Of a stretch of DNA of 64,000 bases, positions 57,823 through 64,000 are shown piece after piece (the stretch's first letter is position 1; each line of letters starts with the position of its first letter). The notes below the pieces were generated by a model, which was given only the letters and a program-made list of their open reading frames with translations, was not told the origin of the DNA and did no database searches. Origin of the DNA: Mytilisepta virgata (taxonomy: Eukaryota > Mollusca > Bivalvia > Mytilida > Mytilidae); assembly GCA_028015205.1 (NCBI GenBank), contig CM051521.1:71532314-71596313 (forward strand), in the 5' to 3' direction. The position numbers and the translations under genes are program-made.

Positions 57823-59110
57823 AGCTCATCTGACCATCTAAGCCGTCTTTCGTCAAGGGTAAACTTTCATTTAAAAATCTTGGCTATAACCACTGGGCCA
57901 GTTGGGACCAACCAGGCATTGGTGGAATCTCCAATGGTGATCCCCTTTCAAATGAGTGTCCGGGACTTGCAACAAATATCGCTGCTGTTACTAAAAATCT
58001 TAACCTCAAACAAATATTGCTCCAGTTACTGAAATAGAAAATAATGAAACTTCAATTATGCCAATTCAAACCAAACTTTGATAGAATGGTCCCCTTTCAA
58101 ATATATGTAAGTTAATGTTATATGGGTGTTTCTAAAAATAGATAATAAAAATTATTAAAAATCTACTTTGAACTAAATGGGGCAATTGAGACCAAAATTT
58201 TTAAATGAATGTTCCTTAAATTGTCTCCTTTCGAAGTTTTTTCCGGACCTCCGACAAATATGACTGACGTTACTGAAAGAAGAAAAACAGCAAAAATGAT
58301 AAAAACTATTCTCCTTTAGGGCAGTTGAGACAGAACTCAATTGAAAAGTCCTTGATGGTCCCTTTCAGAAGTGTGTCCTGCGATCCAGACCTCTGAGATC
58401 TATGGGTGCCTTTATTAAAAATAGAAAAATAAGCAAAAAAATATTTAAAAATTTTCTCCTCTGAAACAACTAGTGAGACCAAAATTTGATTGAATTGTAC
58501 TAAGGCGTTTTTCTTTCAAAATTGTCCTGGAGACTTGACCTTCAACAAATATGGCTGTCGTTAATGAAAATAGAAAATCAGCAATAAATCTTAAAAGAAT
58601 CATTTCCTCTGAAACTTCTAGGGACATTGAAACCAAACTTTGATGAAATGGTCCTTAGATGGTCGCCTTTCCAATTTTTGTCCATGCATCCGGACCTCCA
58701 GCAAATATAGCCCCTGTTACTAAAAATAGTAGTCAAGAAATAGAAATCAGCAAGGAAACATTAAAAACCTTCTTGAAACTTCTAGAGCAATTGAGAGCAA
58801 TTTTTGATAGAATGGTCCTCAGGTGGTCCCCTTTGAAAATAATTTTTCCGGGCTTCTGCCTTTTGACCTATGTAGAGGCCTTTACTTGAAATAGAAAATT
58901 GCAAAAAAATATTTCCAAATCTGCTCCTCTTGGAAAATTGAGTCAAAAAATATATGTCCGGACCTCTGACCAAATATAACAATTGTTACTACAAATAGAC
59001 AAATCGGCAAATCTATGTTTTAAAAGCCGACTTTTTCTTCAAAACTACTAGGTCAGTTTAGACTTAATATGGATAAATGGTCTCCTTTTAAAATTTTGGC
59101 TGGGTCAAAT
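57823..59110 (+). mobile_element. HINE-like element, copy k, close upstream of exon 8
   Basis: The left end is CTTTTT|AGCTCATCTGACC. Seven or so degenerate modules follow, marked by TTxxCTCCTCTGAAACxxCTxG, AGTTGAGACCAAAxTTTG, GGTCCxCTTTCAAA and TGTTACTAAAAATAGAAAA, spaced about 135-165 bp. The right hairpin is not recognisable. The repeat ends about 70 bp before the splice acceptor of the exon at 59,180. Confidence 0.6.
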
Positions 59111-59179
59111 CTTCAGGATTCGTACTACAATGTATTTATCTTTTATCAATCTTCAGTTAATATGTTATACCTTTTTCAG

Positions 59180-60011
59180 ATTTTTCTTCCTATGCAACAA
59201 GTGGTTTGCAGTTGAAGAGGATGATGGCATGATTGACAGGTTAATTCCAGTTGCAGGGACACATGACCTTACAAGTTTCCAAAATCTTTTCATGACCAAG
59301 ACGAAAAAGAGTTTCAGTGATTCACATCTATGGATTTCACTCTTTTCAAGGCCACAGAGGAGCAATTTTACACGTACTCAAAGGCTGTCTTGTATATTAT
59401 CTCTTATATTTACAACAATGGTTGCAAATGCAATGTTTTATCAAGCTGAGCAGAAGGTTAGGAATGTGGAATCATTTAAGTTAGGACCATTGGAGTTTAC
59501 ATTACATGGGGTATATATCAGTGTTGTCTCCAGTGCAATTGTATTTCCAATAAATCTTGTAATCGATATCATATTTAGGAAATCTCGGTCAAAGGAAACA
59601 AAGATATCAAACGCTTTCATCCGTAATGCAAAACCGGTGATAACTTTATCTGACGTAAAGCTGAAATCAAGACCGATAAACTGTGATGATATGACAGTCA
59701 AAGATGCATCGGACTATGATATGACAGTCAAAAACACATCTGACAATAATTACCTACCAGGTAAAATATCAGAGGAAATGAAATCCCCTAGAAATTCTCA
59801 ACCGTCAGAAAAAAACAAACCCAAGCAGAAATTTAAACTACCACACTGGTGTGTTTATATTGGATGGATACTGGTGTTTATATCTGTATGCGTATCCGGT
59901 TTCTTTACATTCCTGTATAGTATGGAATGGGGAAAGGAGAAGTCATTTAACTGGCTCTCATCTATGATCTTATCAATATTTGAATCTGTCACAGTAATTC
60001 AACCGTTCAAG
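59180..60011 (+). CDS. Polycystin-1-like exon 8 of window, membrane spans 2-5 and cytoplasmic loop
   Basis: Acceptor TTTTTCAG, donor AAG|GTAACT; one base completes the split codon, then 277 codons, ending in phase 0. The open frame runs upstream to an ATG at 59,130, but that part is intron. FFFLCNKWFAVEEDDGMIDR then LIPVAG is the conserved end of PLAT plus linker. SHLWISLFSRPQRSNFTRTQ then RLSC is the family signature before span 2 (about residues 70-88, ending ANAMFY). Span 3 is about residues 110-133 (VYISVVSSAIVFPINLVIDI). A Lys/Ser-rich cytoplasmic loop follows, containing an in-frame 10-residue duplication (59,685-59,744). LPHWCVYIGWILVFISVCVS is span 4, FFTFLYSMEWGKEKSFNWLS a hallmark loop, and span 5 starts before the donor. 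These features fit PKD1L2/PKD1L3-like proteins best. Confidence 0.97.
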
Positions 60012-61023
60012 GTAACTATAATTTCGACAGGATTTAAAATGTTATGCCCAGTCCACGAATGTGGTTGGGCAGATAGATTTACCCTTGTGCGCTCTTCCGG
60101 CTGCCCGAATGTCGGTCCGTACGTCTATCCATTTTGGTAAAGTTTTTAGTTCCCTACTGTCAATGCCGAATTGGGACTATATGTTTATACAGAATTTTTC
60201 AAGAAACTGCTTTTCTTACTTTTGGTATATGAGCTTATAATGATGAGCTACACATTAAGTTAGGGCTTTACGCTGTTTAGATAATATTTGTGGGTGTTAT
60301 TGCCCTTTGAAATAGAAATTATTGTCAAAATATTAGTTTTCCGGACTTCTTTCGCAAACCATTTTACCAGCTGATCCTATTTTTGGTATTTGAGATTTTA
60401 ATGAAGATCAAGTTTGAATTTGGCGCTGATTGAATTTTTTTACAGTTATTGCATAGGTGTGATAGAAACTGAACATGAATACTTCCACATTCTAAGGTGT
60501 ATCAATTATGATTCATCCAATGCTTTTTATTATAGATATTATAGTTCATGGATAACCCCTTCCACTTATGACTGGGGAAAACATTATTCTTTTTTAATAT
60601 TAAAGGTCTTTTTACATGTTGGATGTAATAGATTGTACCCCTTTCAGGATTTTAAGGAATCATCTTGTCCATGTGTCTACGTCCGATTCAAATAGTCAAG
60701 GAATAATTTTGTTTTTTTATCACAGCTCTAGCGGGTAGCGGACATTGTATTGCACATTATTATTGACAGAATGCTTGTTGTATTTAGGTTTTTTTCATAC
60801 TGAGATACATCAATGATATTATATCACTACAATCTCCTTTTAACAGTTCACTAGCATTTTGGTCACTTTGACCTACATTTAAACGACTCGTATAAAGCTT
60901 TTCATAATTACAATGATACTTGAACACTCTAATTCTCTAACATTATGCATTAAATGTTTATAATTAAATGCAATATTTTAATGTTCTTTTAATATTTGCA
61001 TTCAAATACTTACTTTATTGTAG
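60012..61023 (+). other. Intron between exons 8 and 9 of window
   Basis: GTAACT to ATTGTAG. 60,050-60,300 contains a degraded repeat (TGTGGTTGGGCAGATAGATT, GTGCGCTCTTCCGG) that I cannot name. An open frame at 60,414-60,695 has no motif and is not supported as a gene. Confidence 0.5.
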
Positions 61024-61156
61024 ATCATACTAATAGCTCTGATCCTGGCTGCTCTGTTACGTAAACCTGATATTGAAGAAGAAACAGACTTTGACACCGG
61101 TCTCCCCAATACTCTAAGCAGTGACGAAGAACTCATTCATTCCAAACCACAGAGAG
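61024..61156 (+). CDS. Polycystin-1-like exon 9 of window, end of span 5 and cytoplasmic loop
   Basis: Acceptor ATTGTAG, donor G|GTACAT; 44 codons plus one base, entering in phase 0. IILIALILAALLRKPDIEEE completes the helix begun at the end of exon 8 (VIQPFK|IILIALILAALLRK), as in other polycystin-1-like proteins where this span reads VxQPxKVxxxAxxxAxxxxK. An acidic cytoplasmic loop follows (TDFDTGLPNTLSSDEELIHS, KPQR). The phase-1 end joins the exon at 63,922 to make Asp. Confidence 0.93.
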
Positions 61157-61637
61157 GTACATCTGTTTGTTGTTAGATTGCTAAATTATCAGTACATGAA
61201 CAATATATGTAAAATATTCATGTTTCAGAATTGTTCTTAGACGTGTCACAAAAAAATAAACAAAACATAGACTATTCATATTAATAGGGATATTTTCTGT
61301 AGATATACATTAAAAGTAAAATTAAAGATTAGCTGTGATCAAGGCAAAAAGGGGAATTTATTTCTCTAAATGGAACCCTGGTTCTAGGGTTCAGTCCATT
61401 TTCAGACTTAAAGAAATAGCAGGAATAGTTATACAGCAGATATGACAGTGAAAAATTTGAATACATTGTAATTTAATATTGATAATAAATTCAAATGAAT
61501 CAAGAATAAAATAAAATCAATCCAAAAATGCACTTTTAATTCCAACAAATACATGTAAAAAAATGTCCATATGTTCCAAAAATGTTTCAAAAAACTGTCA
61601 CCAAAATCTTCAAACTATCAGTCCAGAATTTTAAAAA
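61157..61637 (+). other. Intron sequence between exon 9 and the Tc1 element
   Basis: AT-rich. No element or gene was recognised. Confidence 0.5.
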
Positions 61638-61639
61638 TA

Positions 61640-61664
61640 CACTGAACCGCAAAAGAAACGTCGC
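61640..61664 (+). repeat. Left terminal inverted repeat of Tc1 element
   Basis: It starts CACTGAACCGC and ends GTCGC. The transposase 3' end faces this terminus. Confidence 0.95.
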
Positions 61665-61830
61665 ACAAAATGACATGTTCACATACATTTATTTCAAAGT
61701 GACATTTATATATTTTAAATTAATTTTTACAAAATTTAATGAATGATTTACAGTCTTTTGGTTACAATGTTCACAAAACGTCACAATTGTCGCAACGTCA
61801 CGTGTTTTCAATGCTGTGCTCCCACGTCCG

Positions 61831-62928
61831 TTAATAACGTGTATGTCCTCCACCGGCACCAATTACTGCGGCACATCTTCGGTACATGGAGTTGATGAGC
61901 CGATTAATAAACGCCATCGGAATACGTGCCCATACTCTCTGAAACGCTTGTGAAAGTTCAGCTGCAGTTGTCGGACTTGGCTGCTTATTATTCAACCGTC
62001 TTTGAACTTCGTCCCATAAATGTTCAATAGGGTTTAAATCTGGACTCAAAGCCGGCCAATCCATAACATTAATGTTATTCTGCTGTAGGAAGTCTCTTGT
62101 GGCTCTTGCGGTATGCGCACGTGCATTGTCCTGTTGGAAAGTCTTGTTTTGATGACGTGCGAAATGGGGCTGAACATGGGGTGTCAAGACTTGGTCGATG
62201 TAACGGGCAGCTGTTACGCCATTTCCTCTGCCTGGGCCAAGGTTCTGAAAGATGACTGGACCAAGTTTAACGTTAAGGCCGATTCCACCCCATACCATGA
62301 TGCTAGGTCCTCCCCACGCGTCTGTTTCCAGAATGCAGCTGTCTTCGTAACGTTCCCCGCGTCTTCTCCACACTCTGGTTCTGCCATCGGCTGTTGAAAT
62401 GCAGTAACGGCTTTCGTCAGAGAAGATGATGTTACGCCATTGTCGATTTCGCCAATTCTGTCGCTGAGTGGCCCACTGAAGACGAGCTTGACGGTGTCGA
62501 GGAGTAAGAATAGGTCCTCTTGCTGGACGGCGACATCTCATGTTTCTAGCAGCTAATCGCCGACGAACCGTATCATCACTTATGGGTCGTCCATGTGTTC
62601 CAACAGTGTTTCTGGCAGTTTCGACAGCTGGGGTGAACCGATTCATCAAATGGTGACGAACAATGCCTCTATTCTGTCTAGGGGTAGTGACTTGGGGTCT
62701 ACCACTCCGTGGACGGTCATTTGTGCTGTTTGTTGCATTGTACCGTGTCCGTAGACGTTCAATTGTTCGAACAGCACAGTTGAAGTCGTTGGCAATAACT
62801 CTGGCAGATTGCCCAGCATCCAATCGACCAATGGCCTGTTCTCTCTGTTGTGGAGTCAGACGTGGCATAGCTTCTGTGTCAACACTGATACTAACACTCT
62901 TTAATTTTCTCCGGCCTTTTATACCCAT
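61831..62928 (-). CDS. Tc1-like DD34E transposase, full length
   Basis: Cut-and-paste transposase acting in the nucleus at the element's termini. 365 residues from the first ATG. The second Met at residue 21 (MPRLTPQQREQAIGRLDAG, start at 62,868) fits the usual Tc1 length of about 340 and is the more likely start. Residues 25-65 form the first helix-turn-helix; DRPRSGRPQVTTP near 71-83 holds the GRP linker; 88-135 is the second helix-turn-helix. The catalytic triad is visible: Asp171 (FSDESRYCIS), Asp267 (FQQDNARAHTA) and Glu302 (DLNPIEHLWDE), with 34 residues between the last two. SIMVWGGIG at 209-217 is also conserved. No stop, frameshift or lost catalytic residue is seen, so activity is plausible though untested. 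Confidence 0.95.
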   Translation of the reverse strand: MGIKGRRKLKSVSISVDTEAMPRLTPQQREQAIGRLDAGQSARVIANDFNCAVRTIERLRTRYNATNSTNDRPRSGRPQVTTPRQNRGIVRHHLMNRFTPAVETARNTVGTHGRPISDDTVRRRLAARNMRCRRPARGPILTPRHRQARLQWATQRQNWRNRQWRNIIFSDESRYCISTADGRTRVWRRRGERYEDSCILETDAWGGPSIMVWGGIGLNVKLGPVIFQNLGPGRGNGVTAARYIDQVLTPHVQPHFARHQNKTFQQDNARAHTARATRDFLQQNNINVMDWPALSPDLNPIEHLWDEVQRRLNNKQPSPTTAAELSQAFQRVWARIPMAFINRLINSMYRRCAAVIGAGGGHTRY

Positions 62929-63155
62929 AAAGGAGCATGAATTTCACGAACATTTAAGATTTAAGAAAAATTACCGCCAAGTGTGTCCCACGAGCGGTTT
63001 TAGGTACGGTCGCTCTACGATATCAACTGAAAATTATTCAACCGAAAATTTAATTCACAGGTAATTTAATCTTACCTGGTGATGTAATCGTAATACTGAT
63101 TATATAAAAATCATTAATTAATATTTATTTTGAATTTTGCTAACATTTTGAAAAA

Positions 63156-63180
63156 GCGACGTTTCTTTTGCGGTTCAGTA
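63156..63180 (-). repeat. Right terminal inverted repeat of Tc1 element
   Basis: Reverse complement of the left terminus apart from its last base. It is the 5' side of the transposase gene and ends in AGTA next to the TA target. Confidence 0.95.
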
Positions 63181-63182
63181 TA

Positions 63183-63921
63183 GATTTCCAATATGATGAG
63201 GTCCAAATTAACATGAAAAATTTTGTTCAATAAAGGGTGACCAGTCTACATTTGGGTAGTAGAATTATGAGACACTGACTTTAGATCCGGATGGAATACT
63301 TATCTGTGTCCTGGGTAGCCAAATCGGTCCTCCACTGTGCAGACTGAGGTTGCCAATCCAAATTTGTGTTTCCCCTTGATTTATACTTCCAGACTAACAC
63401 CATTAGCCTAAATGCGTTGTTGCGTTTTGTCTTTGAATTTTGATGTGAAAATTAGGTCGTCGTTGTTTTTGGTTTGATGAATTGTGAGTCTGTGCATTCA
63501 TTGTTTGGTCAGGTGTTTTCCACTCCTAATCAGGTCCCCTGATATAGTCAACTTCCTAATTAAGACAGGTCACCAAAAATGTGTTGCTGCCTAATATAAA
63601 TTTTTACCTACCATACTGTCTCCGTCTGTGTCCCAGTATCCGTATTGTCTGTCTCTACCAATCCTGTAATACAATCTAGAATGAACTCAAAATGATAGGT
63701 ACATCTACTAAGAACATAAAATTAATTTGATTACAATTTTGTGAAATCTGTCCAAGGTCAATTTGTCAGTTGACAATAATTACGAAATTTCAGGATGTCA
63801 ACTTTATTGTGAATAATCCAAATATTACGTGAATTAATAAGTGACTAATCTGTAATTTGACAAAATAAATGAAAAAAAACACATTTCATTGTTTTCATGT
63901 GAATTTAAATTCTGTTGCCAG
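63183..63921 (+). other. Intron sequence before exon 10 of window
   Basis: Unremarkable. The acceptor TTGCCAG ends at 63,921. No repeat or gene was recognised. Confidence 0.5.
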
Positions 63922-64000
63922 ATATAGATAAGTCACTGTGCATAGAACCACCAGACCCAAAAGAGGTGGCAAGAGCTAGAGAAATAAGACTTAAGGAAAT
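63922..64000 (+). CDS. Polycystin-1-like exon 10 of window, partial
   Basis: Acceptor TTGCCAG; two bases complete an Asp codon, then 25 codons and two bases to the window end. IDKSLCIEPPDPKEVARARE then IRLKE is the conserved cytoplasmic helix that precedes the next span and the extracellular polycystin domain in polycystin-1-like proteins (pattern PPxxxExxxARExRLKE). The exon and the gene continue beyond the window. Confidence 0.92.

Larger units (their letters stand above)
61640..63180 (-). mobile_element. Intact Tc1/mariner transposon, 1,541 bp
   Basis: Inverted termini of 25 bp (61,640-61,664 and 63,156-63,180; CTGAACCGCAAAAGAAACG core) match at 24 of 25 positions, the outermost base being the only mismatch. 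TA lies on both flanks (61,638-61,639 and 63,181-63,182). A full-length transposase frame is inside. It lies in the intron between exons 9 and 10, antisense to the host gene. With an uninterrupted frame and near-perfect ends it is the youngest-looking element in the window. Confidence 0.95.

Noticed and set aside
59130..59179. ATG and open frame upstream of exon 8
   Set aside because: A good acceptor (TTTTTCAG) lies at 59,172-59,179 and the required phase from exon 7 fits position 59,180 exactly, so the upstream codons are intron.
60012..60140. Open frame continuing past the exon 8 donor
   Set aside because: The peptide loses all family resemblance at 60,012, the donor GTAACT is there, and the helix continues correctly in the exon at 61,024.
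60414..60695. 93-residue open frame in the intron
   Set aside because: No motif, no splice sites in the right phase, and not needed for the polycystin-like model.
62113..63064. Plus-strand open frames over the Tc1 element
   Set aside because: Antisense shadows of the transposase gene.

Overview
The window is eukaryotic, AT-rich, intron-rich DNA, most likely from a bivalve mollusc and probably a marine mussel (Mytilidae). I base this on the gene structure (GT-AG introns of several kb) and on repeats I recognise from bivalve genomes: the AGCTCACCTG / CTCTAG family, a mussel interspersed repeat near 49.1-49.75 kb, and TTAA- and TA-flanked MITEs. The taxon is inferred from memory of these families, not from a search.

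One host gene can be supported, on the + strand. Ten exons between 8,704 and the window end (8,704-8,882; 12,153-12,398; 21,487-21,964; 43,420-43,574; 44,852-45,085; 45,866-46,039; 50,903-51,063; 59,180-60,011; 61,024-61,156; 63,922-64,000+) have GT-AG borders and matching phases at every junction. Joined, they give about 890 residues of a polycystin-1-like protein of the PKD1L2 type: pre-GPS (GAIN-like) region, GPS cleavage motif, first membrane span, PLAT domain, and the start of the multi-span polycystin region. The 5' part (REJ and other ectodomains) and the 3' part (polycystin extracellular domain and channel-like spans) lie outside. No upstream exon was found in 1-8,703.

Everything else is intron, and most of it is mobile DNA. 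From left to right: a three-copy repeat (1.3-6.6 kb); a Penelope-like remnant (2.8-3.9 kb); many copies of a non-autonomous element with no target-site duplication, T^T target sites, a 3' hairpin and internal arrays of about 155 bp (4.2, 6.9, 9.3, 13.6, 16.2, 39.9, 41.2, 47.8, 52.0, 57.8 kb); a decayed Penelope-like element with its GIY-YIG domain in front of the reverse transcriptase (17.8-19.9 kb); a 157-bp tandem array (20.1-20.9 kb); a 5.6-kb element with inverted termini and a GCCC duplication that carries an exon-like minus-strand gene fragment (23.4-29.0 kb); a 120-bp tandem array (29.7-31.2 kb); an almost complete Ngaro-type tyrosine-recombinase retroelement with split direct repeats and an SGNH-hydrolase segment, itself interrupted by a SINE-like insertion (33.2-39.3 kb); a decayed Tc1 element with two younger insertions inside it (47.7-50.3 kb); a Penelope-like 3' fragment (51.4-52.0 kb); a foldback element with arms of about 350-390 bp (54.0-56.5 kb); and an apparently intact Tc1/mariner DD34E transposon on the minus strand (61.6-63.2 kb).

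The host exons make one membrane receptor/channel-like subunit. The transposons do not cooperate with it; they expand its introns, and in two places repeat DNA comes within about 35-70 bp of a splice acceptor.
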